A DNA stretch of 64,000 nucleotides from Agromyces badenianii. Its GTDB lineage: Bacteria > Actinomycetota > Actinomycetes > Actinomycetales > Microbacteriaceae. Position 1 is the stretch's first letter. Each line of letters begins with the position of its first letter. Positions 8,478-19,615 of the stretch are shown here, one piece after another. The notes below the pieces were generated by a model. It saw only the letters and a program-made list of their open reading frames with translations, was not told the DNA's origin and ran no database searches. Location of the stretch: assembly GCF_003070885.1 (NCBI RefSeq), contig NZ_CP028913.1, forward strand, positions 2,418,001-2,482,000, given 5' to 3'. Position numbers and translations under genes: made by a program.

Positions 8478-8780
8478 CTACTTGGCCTTCTCGACGATCT
8501 CGACGAGGCGCCAGCGCTTCGTGGCGGAGAGGGGACGGGTCTCGCTGATGACGACGAGGTCGCCGATGCCGGCGGTGTTCGTCTCGTCGTGCGCCTTGAC
8601 CTTCGAGGTGCGACGCAGGACCTTGCCGTACAGCGGGTGCTTCACGCGGTCCTCGACCTCGACGACGATGGTCTTCTCCATCTTGTCGCTGACGACGTAG
8701 CCGCGACGAACCTTGCGGTAACCGCGGACGAGCTCGGCCGCGGTGTCGACCTCGGCCGAAGCCTTCTTGGTCTCAGCCAT
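8478..8780 (-). CDS. rpsQ: 30S ribosomal protein S17
   Basis: 16S rRNA-binding protein, 100 residues. The S17 core is [20 protein letters not shown] through [20 protein letters not shown] and the signature [20 protein letters not shown]. About 18 extra residues ([19 protein letters not shown]) precede the core. It starts 2 bp after rpmC. Confidence 0.97.
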   Translation of the reverse strand: MAETKKASAEVDTAAELVRGYRKVRRGYVVSDKMEKTIVVEVEDRVKHPLYGKVLRRTSKVKAHDETNTAGIGDLVVISETRPLSATKRWRLVEIVEKAK

Positions 8781-8782
8781 GA

Positions 8783-9112
8783 TCAGGCCTCCTTCGTCTC
8801 TGCGACCTCGGCAGCGGCATCCTCGGATGCCTCGGCCTTGGCCTTCTTGGTCTTCTTCTCGGCCTTGACCGGAACCTCGACCGGCGCGGGCGTGGCCCGG
8901 ATGCCGAGTTCGCGCTCGCGGATGACCGTGTAGATGCGCGCGATGTCGCGCTTGACCGCCCGGAGGCGGCCGTGGCTCTCGAGCTGACCGGTGGCCGACT
9001 GGAAGCGCAGGTTGAACAGCTCTTCCTTGGCCTTCTTCAGCTCGTCGACGAGTCGCTCGTCTTCAAAGGTGTCGAGCTCGGTGGGGCTGAGCTCCTTGGT
9101 GCCGACGGCCAT
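8783..9112 (-). CDS. rpmC: 50S ribosomal protein L29 with charged C-terminal extension
   Basis: Exit-tunnel protein that contributes to the docking site for trigger factor and SRP. The L29 domain is [20 protein letters not shown] to [19 protein letters not shown]. The protein is 109 residues, while bacterial L29 is usually 65-80: about 35 residues of Ala/Lys/Glu ([20 protein letters not shown]) follow the domain. The ATG overlaps the rplP stop by one base. The tail would lie at the tunnel exit. Confidence 0.96.
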   Translation of the reverse strand: MAVGTKELSPTELDTFEDERLVDELKKAKEELFNLRFQSATGQLESHGRLRAVKRDIARIYTVIRERELGIRATPAPVEVPVKAEKKTKKAKAEASEDAAAEVAETKEA

Positions 9113-9531
9113 TATGCGTCGCCCTCCTCGCGCTTGATGATGCGTGCCTTGAGGGGCAGCTTGTGGATGGCACGGGTCATGGCCTCACGAGCGAGTTCCT
9201 CGGAGACGCCGGAGACCTCGAAGAGGACTCGACCCGGCTTGACGTTCGCGACCCACCACTCGGGCGAACCCTTACCGGAACCCATGCGGGTTTCGGCGGG
9301 CTTCTTGGTGAGCGGACGGTCGGGGTAGATGTTGATCCACACCTTGCCGCCGCGCTTGATGTGACGGGTCATCGCGATACGAGCGGACTCGATCTGACGG
9401 TTCGTCACGTACGCGGGGGTCAACGCCTGGATGCCGAACTCACCGAAGGTGACCTTCGTGCCGCCGGTGGCGTGGCCCGAACGGCCGGGGTGGTGCTGCT
9501 TGCGGAACTTGACTCGACGGGGAATCAACAT
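9112..9531 (-). CDS. rplP: 50S ribosomal protein L16
   Basis: Protein near the tRNA A and P sites, 139 residues. [40 protein letters not shown] and [20 protein letters not shown] are all typical. It starts 2 bp after rpsC and overlaps rpmC by one base. Confidence 0.98.
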   Translation of the reverse strand: MLIPRRVKFRKQHHPGRSGHATGGTKVTFGEFGIQALTPAYVTNRQIESARIAMTRHIKRGGKVWINIYPDRPLTKKPAETRMGSGKGSPEWWVANVKPGRVLFEVSGVSEELAREAMTRAIHKLPLKARIIKREEGDA

Positions 9532-9533
9532 GG

Positions 9534-10286
9534 TTATGCCTCAACTCCTGCTGCCACCGGCTCCTGCGCCTTGGGCGCACGACGGGGACGGTCACTGCGC
9601 TCGGGGCGCGACGACTTCTGGTTGGCCTGCTCGCGGGCGAGCTCCTTGTTGGTGATGTCGCCCTTGTAGATCCAGACCTTCACGCCGATGCGGCCGAAGG
9701 TGGTCTTCGCCTCGTAGAAGCCGTAGTCGATGTTCGCGCGGAGCGTGTGCAGGGGCACACGGCCTTCGCGGTAGAACTCGGAACGGCTCATCTCGGCGCC
9801 GCCGAGGCGGCCGGAGACCTGGATGCGGACGCCCTTGGCGCCGGCGCGCTGGGCACCCTGCAGACCCTTGCGCATCGCGCGGCGGAATGCCACACGAGCG
9901 GAGAGCTGCTCGGCGATGCCCTGAGCGACGAGCTGAGCGTCGGCCTCGGGGTTCTTCACCTCGAGGATGTTCAGCTGGATCTGCTTGCCGCTGAGCTTCT
10001 CGAGGTCGGAGCGGATGCGCTCGGCCTCGGCTCCGCGGCGGCCGATCACGATGCCGGGACGCGCCGTGTGGATGTCCACGCGAACGCGGTCACGGGTGCG
10101 CTCGATCTCGATGCGCGAGACACCTGCGCGGTCGAGCGACGTCTGCAGCAGTCGACGGATCTTGATGTCTTCTGCCAGGTAGTCGGCGTAACGCTGACCG
10201 GGCTTCGTCGAGTCTGAGAACCACCGCGACACATGGTCGGTGGTGATGCCGAGACGGAAGCCGTACGGGTTGACCTTCTGACCCAT
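9534..10286 (-). CDS. rpsC: 30S ribosomal protein S3
   Basis: mRNA-entry-channel protein, 250 residues. It begins [20 protein letters not shown], has the KH domain with [20 protein letters not shown], and the C-terminal S3 domain with [20 protein letters not shown] and [21 protein letters not shown] short Arg/Pro-rich tail ([18 protein letters not shown]) ends the protein. The ATG overlaps the rplV stop by one base. Confidence 0.98.
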   Translation of the reverse strand: MGQKVNPYGFRLGITTDHVSRWFSDSTKPGQRYADYLAEDIKIRRLLQTSLDRAGVSRIEIERTRDRVRVDIHTARPGIVIGRRGAEAERIRSDLEKLSGKQIQLNILEVKNPEADAQLVAQGIAEQLSARVAFRRAMRKGLQGAQRAGAKGVRIQVSGRLGGAEMSRSEFYREGRVPLHTLRANIDYGFYEAKTTFGRIGVKVWIYKGDITNKELAREQANQKSSRPERSDRPRRAPKAQEPVAAGVEA

Positions 10287-10651
10287 TACTTCGTACCCTC
10301 CTCGGGCGTGGCGAGCACGACGGTGATGTGGCTCGTTCGCTTGTTGATGCGGAAGGCACGACCCTGCGCACGCGGCTGGAATCGCTTGAGGGTGGTGCCC
10401 TCATCGACGAATGCGCGGCTGATGTAGAGGTCCTGCTCGTCCAGGTAGGTGTTCGTGGCATCGGCCTTGACGCGAGCGTTCGCGATGGCCGAGGCGACGA
10501 GCTTGTACACCGGCTCGCTCGCACCCTGGGGTGCGAACTTCAGGATGGCGAGTGCCTCCTGTGCCTGCTTGCCGCGGATCAAGTTGACGACGCGGCGGGC
10601 CTTCATGGGGGTCACGCGGATGTGTCGCACGCGTGCGATCGACTCCACCAT
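10286..10651 (-). CDS. rplV: 50S ribosomal protein L22
   Basis: Tunnel-lining protein, 121 residues. [20 protein letters not shown] at the start; the long beta-hairpin that reaches into the tunnel is near [20 protein letters not shown]. No insertion or deletion in the hairpin, the site of macrolide-resistance changes in other bacteria, is apparent. It lies 25 bp after rpsS. Confidence 0.98.
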   Translation of the reverse strand: MVESIARVRHIRVTPMKARRVVNLIRGKQAQEALAILKFAPQGASEPVYKLVASAIANARVKADATNTYLDEQDLYISRAFVDEGTTLKRFQPRAQGRAFRINKRTSHITVVLATPEEGTK

Positions 10652-10676
10652 TTCTTCTCCTCCTCACGCCACCGCG

Positions 10677-10958
10677 TCAGCGGCGGCGGCCCTTCTTGTC
10701 GTCCTTCACGTGTCCACGGAAGGTGCGGGTGGGGGCGAACTCGCCGAGCTTGTGACCCACCATGGTCTCGGTGACGAACACCGGGATGTGCTTGCGGCCA
10801 TCGTGCACGGCGATCGTGTGCCCCAGCATGGCGGGGATGATCATCGAGCGGCGTGACCAGGTCTTGATGACGTTCTTGCTGCTGGCCTCGTTGGCCGAGA
10901 TCACCTTGCGAAGCAGGTGATCGTCGACGAAGGGGCCCTTCTTCAGACTGCGTGGCAT
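10677..10958 (-). CDS. rpsS: 30S ribosomal protein S19
   Basis: Head protein of the small subunit, 93 residues: [40 protein letters not shown], and the signature [20 protein letters not shown]. Standard length; 12 bp after rplB. Confidence 0.98.
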   Translation of the reverse strand: MPRSLKKGPFVDDHLLRKVISANEASSKNVIKTWSRRSMIIPAMLGHTIAVHDGRKHIPVFVTETMVGHKLGEFAPTRTFRGHVKDDKKGRRR

Positions 10959-10970
10959 CTTCTACAACTC

Positions 10971-11810
<840 letters not shown>

Positions 11811-11827
11811 TCTTATTCCTCTGCTCC

Positions 11828-12133
11828 CTAGCCGACAGCCGTGAAGATGTCGATCGAGCCGGACTTGAGGGTGACGATCGCGCGCTTGGTGTCCTTGCGC
11901 TTGCCCATGCCGAACCGGGTACGGCGGGTCTTGCCCTGACGGTTCAGGGTGTTGATCGACGCCACCTGGACGTTGAAGATCTTCTCGATGGCGAGCTTGA
12001 TCTCGGTCTTGTTCGAGCGGGGGTCCACGATGAACGTGTACTTGCCCTCGTCGATCAGGCCGTAGCTCTTCTCCGAGACGACGGGCGCGATGATGATGTC
12101 GCGCGGGTCCTTGTTGTTCGCGGCGGCGGTCAT
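11828..12133 (-). CDS. rplW: 50S ribosomal protein L23
   Basis: Tunnel-exit protein and main docking site for trigger factor and SRP, 101 residues. Visible are [40 protein letters not shown] and [20 protein letters not shown]. Its ATG overlaps the rplD stop (ATGA). Confidence 0.98.
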   Translation of the reverse strand: MTAAANNKDPRDIIIAPVVSEKSYGLIDEGKYTFIVDPRSNKTEIKLAIEKIFNVQVASINTLNRQGKTRRTRFGMGKRKDTKRAIVTLKSGSIDIFTAVG

Positions 12134-12789
12134 GCCGAGACCTCTTCCTTCTTCGCCGACTTCGCGGCCACGAAGGCCTCGAGGGCGGCGGTGCTGAAGA
12201 CGATGTCGTCGGAGACGAGCACGTCGTAGGCGTTCAGCTGGTCGACGCGCAGCACGTGCACGGTCGGGATGTTGCGCACTGCGCGCTCCGACGTCTCTTC
12301 GCCCTGTGCGAGCACGATGAGGAAGCGCTTGGCGGGAGCGATCGCACCGAGGAGCGACACGGCTTCCTTCGTCTTCGGCGTCTCGCCGGCGACGAAGCCG
12401 GAGACCGCGTGGATGCGGCCGCCGCGTGCGCGGTCGGAGAGCGAACCGAGGAGGGCCGCGGCGATCATCTTCTTGGGGGTGCGCTGCGAGTAGTCACGCG
12501 GCTGCGGGCCGTGGACGACGCCACCGCCGGTCATCTGAGGTGCACGGATCGAACCCTGACGGGCGCGGCCGGTGCCCTTCTGCTTGAACGGCTTGCGACC
12601 GGCGCCGGAAACCTCGCCGCGGGTCTTGGTCTTGTGCGTGCCCTGGCGCGCTGCTGCGAGCTGGGCCACGACGACCTGGTGGATGAGCGGGACGTTGGTC
12701 TGCACGTCGAAGAGTTCGGCGGGCAGCTCGACCGAGCCGGACTTCTTGCCGGTCGCGTCGAGCACGTCAATGGTGTTGGCGGTAGCCAT
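12130..12789 (-). CDS. rplD: 50S ribosomal protein L4
   Basis: Large-subunit protein whose loop lines the exit tunnel, 219 residues. It has SAAELP-like N-terminal spacing ([20 protein letters not shown]) and the extended loop around [20 protein letters not shown] and [20 protein letters not shown]. It starts 3 bp after rplC and overlaps rplW by four bases. Confidence 0.98.
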   Translation of the reverse strand: MATANTIDVLDATGKKSGSVELPAELFDVQTNVPLIHQVVVAQLAAARQGTHKTKTRGEVSGAGRKPFKQKGTGRARQGSIRAPQMTGGGVVHGPQPRDYSQRTPKKMIAAALLGSLSDRARGGRIHAVSGFVAGETPKTKEAVSLLGAIAPAKRFLIVLAQGEETSERAVRNIPTVHVLRVDQLNAYDVLVSDDIVFSTAALEAFVAAKSAKKEEVSA

Positions 12790-12792
12790 GGA

Positions 12793-13449
12793 CTACGCCC
12801 CCTTCACTGCGTTGCGGACGAAAACGAGGCGGCCGCGAGCGCCGGGAACCGCGCCCTTGACCAGGAGCAGGCCCTTCTCGGCGTCGACGGCGTGCACGCG
12901 GAGGTTGAGCACGGTGACGCGCTCGCCACCCATGCGACCGGCCATGCGCATGCCCTTGAAGACACGGCTGGGGGTCGAGGAGGCGCCGATCGAACCGGGC
13001 TTGCGGTGGTTGCGGTGCGAACCGTGCGAAGCGGAGACGCCCTTGAAGTTGTGACGCTTCATGACACCGGCGAAGCCCTTGCCCTTGCTCGTGCCGACGA
13101 CGTCGACGAGCTGGCCGGCTTCGAAGGTGGCCTCGACGGTGAGCTCCTGGCCGCGCTCGTACGAGGCGGCGTCAGCTGTGCGCACCTCGGTGAGGTGGCG
13201 ACGAGGGGTCACACCGGCTTCACGGAAGTGACCGGCGGCGGGCTGGTTCACCTTGCGCGGGTCGATGGCGCCGGCCGCGATCTGCACGGCCTGGTAGCCG
13301 TCCTTCTCGGGCGTGCGAACCTGGGTGACCACGTTCGGGGCGATCTCGATGACGGTGACCGGGATGAGCTTGTTGTTCTCGTCCCACACCTGGGTCATGC
13401 CGAGCTTGGTGCCGAGCAGACCCTTCACGTTCTTGGTAGCGGAAGACAT
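12793..13449 (-). CDS. rplC: 50S ribosomal protein L3
   Basis: Early-assembly protein reaching to the peptidyl transferase centre, 218 residues. [20 protein letters not shown] at the N-terminus and the loop [20 protein letters not shown], a region where pleuromutilin and linezolid resistance changes map in other bacteria; nothing unusual is seen. It starts 8 bp after rpsJ. Confidence 0.98.
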   Translation of the reverse strand: MSSATKNVKGLLGTKLGMTQVWDENNKLIPVTVIEIAPNVVTQVRTPEKDGYQAVQIAAGAIDPRKVNQPAAGHFREAGVTPRRHLTEVRTADAASYERGQELTVEATFEAGQLVDVVGTSKGKGFAGVMKRHNFKGVSASHGSHRNHRKPGSIGASSTPSRVFKGMRMAGRMGGERVTVLNLRVHAVDAEKGLLLVKGAVPGARGRLVFVRNAVKGA

Positions 13450-13457
13450 CTGTTACC

Positions 13458-13766
13458 TCAGAGCTTGATCTCGATGTTGACGTCGGCCGGCAGGTCGAGT
13501 CGCATGAGCGAGTCGACGGCCTTGGGCGTCGGGTCCACGATGTCGATGAGACGCTTGTGGGTGCGCATCTCGAAGTGCTCGCGGCTGTCTTTGTACTTGT
13601 GGGGCGAACGGATGACGCACACCACGTTCTTCTCCGTCGGAAGCGGCACGGGGCCGACGACCGTGGCGCCCGCGCGGGTCACCGTGTCGACGATCTTGCG
13701 CGCCGAGGTGTCGATGACCTCGTGGTCATACGACTTCAGTCGAATGCGGATCTTTTGTCCCGCCAT
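13458..13766 (-). CDS. rpsJ: 30S ribosomal protein S10 (NusE)
   Basis: Small-subunit head protein that also serves as NusE in transcription antitermination; 102 residues from [21 protein letters not shown] chose the ATG at 13766 because an AGAGAGAG-like purine tract precedes it and because S10 normally begins this way; an upstream in-frame start at 13787 would add seven non-conserved residues. First gene of the S10 operon. A perfect TTGACA (13856-13861, minus strand) lies upstream, but no good -10 is paired with it. Confidence 0.97.
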   Translation of the reverse strand: MAGQKIRIRLKSYDHEVIDTSARKIVDTVTRAGATVVGPVPLPTEKNVVCVIRSPHKYKDSREHFEMRTHKRLIDIVDPTPKAVDSLMRLDLPADVNIEIKL

Positions 13767-14284
13767 TGCTGACTCTCTCTCTGTCAAGGCGTCTTACCCC
13801 TTCCGAGGGCATCGGACGCCGCGTAGCTACTCCGTGTGAAGCACCACTGTTCTTCTGTCAAAGGCCGGTGATCGAGCCTGTCGAAACCACCCGCCCGGAT
13901 GCTCCGGGGCGGTGCTCTCGACACGCTCGACCTTCGAGCCCACCGAGGCGCACGCGCGCATACCTGTGTCTTTGCAGGCACAGGCCTGATGCGTGGTTGT
14001 CGGCTTGTCTGTTCTCCTGCCTGCGGCCTAGCCTGACCCCCGTGCGAACCCTGTTGGAACGGGGTGAACCGGGTGGCTATGCACTGCCTGACAGTGATCC
14101 GATCGGCGCGCACGAGTGCACGCGTTCGAAATGTTGAACTCAACGAGTTTGCCACAGTCCGGGCCACCGTGCAACCCGGGCGTGTCGCGCGCGAGCGGGT
14201 TCACAGCGAGTCGCAGGGCGAGGGATGCCTCGCGCCCCCGTGATCCGTGATGGAATCGAGCTCACGACCATGTCAGGAGACCGA
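13767..14284. other. Intergenic region between rpsJ and the OsmC-like gene
   Basis: About 518 bp without a supported gene. It should hold the S10-operon leader and promoter, and the ribosome site of the divergent OsmC-like gene. I see a perfect -35 TTGACA on the minus strand at 13856-13861 without a matching -10, a REP-like inverted repeat (13866-13945), and a small hairpin CCTGTG/CACAGG near 13962-13983 that could be part of the leader. Confidence 0.5.
13866..13945. repeat. REP-like imperfect inverted repeat (TCGAGC-N-TGTCGA family)
   Basis: Two related arms face each other: TCGAGCCTGTCGAAACCACC near 13872-13891 and, inverted, TCGAGCGTGTCGAGAGCACC near 13911-13930. The spacer holds CCCGGATGCTCCGGGG, itself able to form a small hairpin. 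The wording resembles short intergenic repeats scattered through Microbacteriaceae genomes (family knowledge, not checked here). It could fold into a large hairpin in the S10 leader or upstream of it. Confidence 0.5.
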
Positions 14285-14734
14285 ATGACCGAGCACGCGC
14301 ACGGGGTCGGCGAGCGGATCAGGCCGGGCAGCGTCTCGGTCACCCGCACCGGCTCACGCACCTACGAGGGCTTGAACGAGCGCGGATCGACCGTGCTCAT
14401 CGGGCCCGAGGAGGTCGAGGGGCACTTCACGCCCGGTGAGCTGCTCAAGCTCGCTCTCGCCGGTTGCGCCGGCATGAGCGCTGATCGCGTCGCCGCACGC
14501 CAGCTCGGCGAGGACTTCGAGATGACGGTGTGGGCGCACGGCACCTCCGACGCCGAGAACCGCTACTCGCGCGTCGATGAAGAACTGCTCGTCGATCTCT
14601 CGGTGCTCGACGAGTCCGAGCGCGCGAAGCTCGTCGCGATCATGGTGAAGGCGATCGACCGGGGTTGCACCGTCGCGCGGAGCGTGCACGGTTGCGTCGA
14701 CCTCGAGACGACGATCGACGGCACACCGGTCTGA
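14285..14734 (+). CDS. OsmC/Ohr family peroxiredoxin-like protein
   Basis: Small cytoplasmic protein of the OsmC family, thiol peroxidases acting on organic hydroperoxides. From MTEHAHGVGERIRPGSVSVT the protein is 149 residues. The two family cysteines are visible: one in KLALAGCAGMSADR and one in DRGCTVARSVHGC (which has two Cys). The start at 14285 is chosen because AGGAGA lies about 7 nt upstream; two earlier in-frame ATGs lack this. It is divergent from rpsJ and converges on the acyltransferase, whose stop is 6 bp away. The exact substrate is unknown. Confidence 0.8.
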   Translation: MTEHAHGVGERIRPGSVSVTRTGSRTYEGLNERGSTVLIGPEEVEGHFTPGELLKLALAGCAGMSADRVAARQLGEDFEMTVWAHGTSDAENRYSRVDEELLVDLSVLDESERAKLVAIMVKAIDRGCTVARSVHGCVDLETTIDGTPV

Positions 14735-14740
14735 GGCTCG

Positions 14741-15973
14741 TCAGTCCCGATTGCCGCGCCCGACGTCGTCACCGCGGTCGCACGCGACGCTGGGCTCGGC
14801 CGCGACGCTCGGCGCGACGACCCCTGCGCTGACGACGAGAGCGATCGCCGCGGCGATGCCGCCGAGCACGAGCGCGGGGTGCGAGCGCCGGCCGGGCGCC
14901 GGCGTGCGGAACGGATCCTCGATGAGGCGCTTGGAGAGTCCGGCGACCAGGAACGCCAGCACCACGAGCAGCACCATCAGCCACGGCGGGCTCGGCATGC
15001 CGGTGAGGTAGGGCGTGAACATGAAGATCGGCCAGTGCCACAGGTAGAGCGAGTACGACACGTCTCCCATCCACTGCACCGGCCCGAGCGCGATGAGTCG
15101 GGCGGGCGACCACGCGGCATCCGGCATGCCCGCCCAGATCACCGCGAGGGCGCCCGTCACCGGCACCAGCACGATCACCCCCGGGAAGAGTTCCGGTGAG
15201 CGGAAGACGACGATCGGCACGGCGATGAGCACGAGACCGGCCAGCGACACGGCACTGCGCAGCCGGTGCCGCCCTCGCATCGGCTCAGCGGCGAGCAGGG
15301 CGAGCAGGCCGCCCACCCCGAACTCCCATGTACGGGTCAGGGTCGAGAAGTAGGCGAGATCGGAATCCAGCGCGGTCAGCACCACGCAGTGCACGAACGA
15401 CGCCGCCGTGACCGTGCCGAGCACGAGCAGCAGCACCCGCCGTGACCCCACTCCACTGCGGGCCGCGATCCAGAGCGCCACGATGAGCAGGAGCGGCCAG
15501 AAGAGGTAGAACTGCTCCTCGACCGAGAGCGACCAGTAGTGCTGCACGGGCGTCGACTCGAGATCGGCGCGGGCCGGGATCTGGGAGTCGATCGCGAGCT
15601 GCCAGTTCTCGTAGTAGAGCGCGCTCGCGACGATCTCCCTGAACCAGGCACGCCACTCCCGCTGCGGCACGAGCGCGAGGGTGAGCGCGGCGACGACGGC
15701 CAGCACTGCGACGGCGGCGGGCAGGATGCGCCGGGCTCGACGCACGTAGAACGAGCTGAGCGAGATGCGACCACGCGCCTCCGCCTCGCGGAGGAGGAGT
15801 CCGGTGATGAGGAACCCCGAGACGACGAAGAAGACGTCGACCCCCATGTACCCCGCCGGCGCCACGGCCGGCCAGCCGTGATGGAGCACGACGGCTCCGA
15901 CGGCGAGCGCCCGGAGAGCTTGTATCTCTGGGCGAACCGTCGATCGCACGAATGGCTGAGGGGGAGCTGCCAT
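14741..15973 (-). CDS. Acyltransferase 3 family membrane protein (OafA/YrhL-like)
   Basis: Integral membrane enzyme that transfers acyl groups, usually acetyl, to surface glycans or lipids. The 410 residues hold about ten hydrophobic helices. Family motifs: RPEIQALRALAVGAVVLHHG with the conserved Arg and His, GVDVFFVVSGFLITGLLLRE, FYVRRARRILPA, and QHYWSLSVEEQFYLFWPLLL. It ends after the membrane part, without the SGNH domain found in longer relatives. TAGTCT (15981-15986) lies 7 nt before the ATG, so it is probably leaderless. It separates the str operon from the S10 operon. Confidence 0.85.
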   Translation of the reverse strand: MAAPPQPFVRSTVRPEIQALRALAVGAVVLHHGWPAVAPAGYMGVDVFFVVSGFLITGLLLREAEARGRISLSSFYVRRARRILPAAVAVLAVVAALTLALVPQREWRAWFREIVASALYYENWQLAIDSQIPARADLESTPVQHYWSLSVEEQFYLFWPLLLIVALWIAARSGVGSRRVLLLVLGTVTAASFVHCVVLTALDSDLAYFSTLTRTWEFGVGGLLALLAAEPMRGRHRLRSAVSLAGLVLIAVPIVVFRSPELFPGVIVLVPVTGALAVIWAGMPDAAWSPARLIALGPVQWMGDVSYSLYLWHWPIFMFTPYLTGMPSPPWLMVLLVVLAFLVAGLSKRLIEDPFRTPAPGRRSHPALVLGGIAAAIALVVSAGVVAPSVAAEPSVACDRGDDVGRGNRD

Positions 15974-16063
15974 CCGTTCCAGACTAGAAGCGTCGTCTGG
16001 AACCCGAAAGGGCTTGACCCGACACGAGACCGGGCCCCGGAGAGCGCTGCCGGGGTACGCGAA

Positions 16064-16091
16064 AGGGGCCGGGCCCGAAGGCCCGACCCCT
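16064..16091 (-). terminator. Terminator after tuf
   Basis: On the minus strand a 12-bp stem with one mismatch closes on a TTCG tetraloop (loop at 16076-16079), built from GGGGTCGGGCC and GGCCCGGCCCC, and is followed by TTTC. It begins 21 nt past the tuf stop. A typical rho-independent terminator ending the str operon. Confidence 0.85.
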
Positions 16092-16112
16092 GTCGGCGAT
16101 CAGTAGGAGAAC

Positions 16113-17306
16113 CTACTTGACGATCTTGGTGACCGTACCGGCACCCACGGTGCGTCCACCCTCGCGGATGGCGAAGCCGAGGCCCTCCTCCATGGCGATC
16201 GGCTGGATGAGCTCGACCGTCATGTCGGTGGTGTCGCCGGGCATGACCATCTCGGTGCCCTCGGGCAGCGTGATGACGCCGGTGACGTCGGTGGTGCGGA
16301 AGTAGAACTGCGGACGGTAGTTCGCGTAGAACGGGTTGTGACGCCCGCCTTCCTCCTTGGAGAGGATGTACGCGGTGCCCTCGAAGTTCGTGTGCGGGGT
16401 GACCGAGCCGGGTGCGACGACGACCTGGCCGCGCTCCACGTCTTCGCGCTTGGTGCCGCGAAGGAGCAGACCGCAGTTCTCGCCGGCCCATGCCTCGTCG
16501 AGCTGCTTGTGGAACATCTCGATGCCGGTGACCGTGGTCTTCTGCGTCGGGCGGATGCCGACGATCTCGACCTCGGAGTTGATCTTCAGCGTGCCACGCT
16601 CGGCGCGGCCCGTGACGACGGTTCCACGACCGGTGATCGTGAAGACGTCCTCGATCGGCATGAGGAAGGGCTTGTCCTTGTCGCGCACCGGGTCGGGGAT
16701 CGACTCGTCGACGGCGTCCATGAGGTCGAGGACCGACTGGACCCACTTCTCGTCGCCCTCGAGCGCCTTGAGGCCCGAGACGCGCACGACGGGAGCGTTG
16801 TCGCCGTCGAAGCCCTGGCTCGAGAGCAGCTCGCGAACCTCGAGCTCGACGAGCTCGAGGATCTCTTCGTCGTCGACCATGTCGGACTTGTTGAGCGCGA
16901 CGAGCAGGTAGGGCACGCCGACCTGCTTCGCGAGCAGCACGTGCTCACGCGTCTGAGCCATCGGACCGTCGGTCGCCGCGACCACGAGGATCGCGCCGTC
17001 CATCTGGGCAGCACCGGTGATCATGTTCTTGATGTAGTCGGCGTGACCCGGGGCGTCGACGTGCGCGTAGTGGCGCTTCGGCGTCTCGTACTCGACGTGC
17101 GAGATGTTGATCGTGATGCCGCGCTGGCGCTCTTCGGGAGCGGAGTCGATCGACGCGAAGTCGCGCTGCACGTTGGTGGCCGACGGGAACTTGTCGGCGA
17201 GCACCTTCGAGATCGCGGCGGTGAGCGTGGTCTTGCCGTGGTCGACGTGACCGATCGTTCCGATGTTGACGTGCGGCTTGGTCCGCTCGAACTTGGCCTT
17301 AGCCAC
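16113..17306 (-). CDS. tuf: Elongation factor Tu
   Basis: GTPase that delivers aminoacyl-tRNA to the ribosome. 397 residues with G1 [11 protein letters not shown]2 region [15 protein letters not shown]3 DAPGHADY and G4 NKSD. Domain III ends [15 protein letters not shown]. It is the last gene of rpsL-rpsG-fusA-tuf, 112 bp after fusA; that gap contains a 6-bp hairpin (CGAACC/GGTTCG, 17391-17408) and could hold a tuf promoter. Ribosome site AGGAGG lies just upstream of the ATG. A strong terminator follows. Confidence 0.98.
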   Translation of the reverse strand: MAKAKFERTKPHVNIGTIGHVDHGKTTLTAAISKVLADKFPSATNVQRDFASIDSAPEERQRGITINISHVEYETPKRHYAHVDAPGHADYIKNMITGAAQMDGAILVVAATDGPMAQTREHVLLAKQVGVPYLLVALNKSDMVDDEEILELVELEVRELLSSQGFDGDNAPVVRVSGLKALEGDEKWVQSVLDLMDAVDESIPDPVRDKDKPFLMPIEDVFTITGRGTVVTGRAERGTLKINSEVEIVGIRPTQKTTVTGIEMFHKQLDEAWAGENCGLLLRGTKREDVERGQVVVAPGSVTPHTNFEGTAYILSKEEGGRHNPFYANYRPQFYFRTTDVTGVITLPEGTEMVMPGDTTDMTVELIQPIAMEEGLGFAIREGGRTVGAGTVTKIVK

Positions 17307-17418
17307 TGTGGGTCCTCCTCAGGACTCGTGTAGAACCGCCGGGCGCTGGATTGCGACCGGTGGCCTACGGGGGTTGTGTTGATATGTTACGCGAACCGGC
17401 AGGTTCGTGCGTATCGGA

Positions 17419-19533
17419 CTATTCGCCCTTGTTCTTCTGGACGATCTCGTCGGCCACAGCCTTCGGGACCTCCGCGTAGCTCTGGAACTCCATCGAGTAC
17501 ACCGCGCGACCAGAGGTCTTCGACCGAAGGTCGCCGATGTATCCGAACATCTCCGAGAGCGGGACGTGCGCACGCACGACCTTCACGCCGGCGGCATCCT
17601 CCATGGACTGGATCTGGCCGCGACGCGAGTTCAGGTCGCCGATGACGTCGCCCATGTACTCCTCAGGAGTACGGACCTCGACGGACATCAGCGGTTCGAG
17701 AAGCACGGGGTTCGCCTTGCGAGCGGCTTCCTTGAAGCCCATCGAGCCGGCGATCTTGAACGCCATCTCGGAGGAGTCGACGTCGTGCGCCGCACCGTCG
17801 AGCAGGCTCGCCTTCACGCCGACCATCGGGTAGCCCGCGAGGATGCCGTACTGCATGGCGTCGCGGAACCCGGCGTCGACCGAGGGGATGTACTCGCGCG
17901 GAACGCGGCCACCGGTGACCTTGTTCTCGAACTCGTAGATCTTGTCGCCTTCGATCTCGAGCGGCTCGAGCGCGAACTGGATCTTCGCGAACTGGCCGGA
18001 ACCACCGGTCTGCTTCTTGTGGGTGTAGTCGTGCTTCTCGACCGCGCGCTTGATCGTCTCGCGGTACGCGACCTGGGGCTTGCCCACGTTGGCCTCGACG
18101 TTGAACTCGCGCTTCATGCGGTCGACCAGGATGTCGAGGTGGAGCTCGCCCATGCCCTTGATGACCGTCTGACCGGTCTCCTGGTTCTGCTCGGTGCGGA
18201 AGGTCGGGTCCTCTTCGGCGAGCTTCTGGATCGCCGTGCCGAGCTTCTCCTGGTCGGCCTTGGTCTTCGGCTCGATCGCGACCTCGATCACGGGCTCGGG
18301 GAAGGTCATCGACTCGAGCACGACCTGGTTGTTCGGGTCGCAGAGGGTGTCGCCGGTGGTGGTGTCCTTCAGGCCGATGACGGCGTAGATGTTGCCGGCG
18401 GTCACCGACTCGACGGGGATCTCCTTGTTGGCGTGCATCTGGAAGATCTTGCCGATGCGCTCCTTCTTGCCCTTGGTCGAGTTGACGACCTGGGCACCGC
18501 TGTCGAGGCGGCCGGAGTAGACGCGGACGTAGGTGAGGCGACCGAAGAACGGGTGCACGGCGACCTTGAACGCGAGGGCCGTGAACGGCTCCGTGGCGTC
18601 GGCGTGACGCATGACGACCTTCTCTTCGTCACGAGCGTCGTGCGCCTCGATGGCGGGCACGTCGAGCGGCGAGGGGAGGTAGTCGATGACGGCGTCGAGC
18701 ATGGGCTGCACGCCGCGGTTCTTGAACGCCGAGCCGCAGAGCACGGGGTAGATCTCGGAGTTGACGGTGAGCTTGCGGATCGCGGCCTTGATCTCGGCGA
18801 CGGTCAGCTCTTCGCCGCCGAAGTACTTCTCCATGAGCTCGTCGCTCGTCTCGGCGACGGTCTCGAGCAGCGCGGTGCGGTACTCGGCGGCCTTGTCGAC
18901 GAGGTCGGCGGGGATCTCCTCGATGGCGTACTCGGCGCCCATCTTGACGTCACCCTTCGCGTCGCCGCGCCAGGTGAGCGCACGCATCTCGACGAGGTCG
19001 ACGACGCCCTCGAACGAGGACTCCGACCCGATCGGGAGCTGCAGCACGAGGGGCTTCGCACCGAGGCGGTTGACGATGGTGTCGACCGTGAAGTAGAAGT
19101 CGGCACCGAGCTTGTCCATCTTGTTGACGAAGCAGATGCGCGGCACGTCGTACTTGTCGGCCTGGCGCCAGACGGTCTCGGACTGGGGCTCGACGCCCTC
19201 CTTGCCGTCGAAGACGGCGACCGCGCCGTCGAGCACTCGGAGCGAGCGCTCGACCTCGACCGTGAAGTCCACGTGGCCGGGGGTGTCGATGATGTTGATC
19301 TGGTTCTTGTTCCAGTAGCAGGTCACGGCGGCAGACGTGATCGTGATGCCGCGCTCCTTCTCCTGCTCCATCCAGTCGGTCGTCGAGGCGCCGTCGTGGG
19401 TCTCGCCGATCTTGTGGTTGACGCCCGTGTAGAACAGGATGCGCTCGGTCGTGGTGGTCTTGCCGGCATCGATGTGCGCCATGATGCCGATGTTGCGGAC
19501 CTTGTTCAGGTCGGTGAGCACGTCTTGTGCCAC
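17419..19533 (-). CDS. fusA: Elongation factor G
   Basis: Translocation GTPase, 704 residues from a GTG start at 19533 (protein begins [20 protein letters not shown]). The start is set by GGAGG (19541-19545) 7 nt upstream and by family length; the frame stays open further upstream but without a conserved sequence. Motifs: [41 protein letters not shown], and NKMDK. Domain IV contains [11 protein letters not shown] and domain V ends [20 protein letters not shown]. Second to last gene of the str operon. Confidence 0.98.
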   Translation of the reverse strand: MAQDVLTDLNKVRNIGIMAHIDAGKTTTTERILFYTGVNHKIGETHDGASTTDWMEQEKERGITITSAAVTCYWNKNQINIIDTPGHVDFTVEVERSLRVLDGAVAVFDGKEGVEPQSETVWRQADKYDVPRICFVNKMDKLGADFYFTVDTIVNRLGAKPLVLQLPIGSESSFEGVVDLVEMRALTWRGDAKGDVKMGAEYAIEEIPADLVDKAAEYRTALLETVAETSDELMEKYFGGEELTVAEIKAAIRKLTVNSEIYPVLCGSAFKNRGVQPMLDAVIDYLPSPLDVPAIEAHDARDEEKVVMRHADATEPFTALAFKVAVHPFFGRLTYVRVYSGRLDSGAQVVNSTKGKKERIGKIFQMHANKEIPVESVTAGNIYAVIGLKDTTTGDTLCDPNNQVVLESMTFPEPVIEVAIEPKTKADQEKLGTAIQKLAEEDPTFRTEQNQETGQTVIKGMGELHLDILVDRMKREFNVEANVGKPQVAYRETIKRAVEKHDYTHKKQTGGSGQFAKIQFALEPLEIEGDKIYEFENKVTGGRVPREYIPSVDAGFRDAMQYGILAGYPMVGVKASLLDGAAHDVDSSEMAFKIAGSMGFKEAARKANPVLLEPLMSVEVRTPEEYMGDVIGDLNSRRGQIQSMEDAAGVKVVRAHVPLSEMFGYIGDLRSKTSGRAVYSMEFQSYAEVPKAVADEIVQKNKGE

Positions 19534-19572
19534 GGGGGTTCCTCCGGAGATCAGGAAGGGAAAGAGAAGGGG

Positions 19573-19609
19573 GAGCGGATGCCGCATGCCGCGGCCGCGG
19601 CATCCGCTC
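19573..19609. repeat. 13-bp inverted repeat between rpsG and fusA
   Basis: GAGCGGATGCCGC (19573-19585) and GCGGCATCCGCTC (19597-19609) are perfect reverse complements around an 11-nt spacer, 6 nt after the rpsG stop and 27 nt before the fusA ribosome site. Another inverted pair of the CGGATGC word. With no U-run and with fusA downstream it may weaken read-through or protect the rpsL-rpsG mRNA end. Confidence 0.7.
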
Positions 19610-19615
19610 GGCCTG

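Noticed and set aside
13767..13861. S10-operon promoter from the perfect TTGACA at 13856-13861
   Set aside because: No acceptable -10 lies 16-18 bp downstream (CACACG or TCACAC), so I list the motif but not a promoter.
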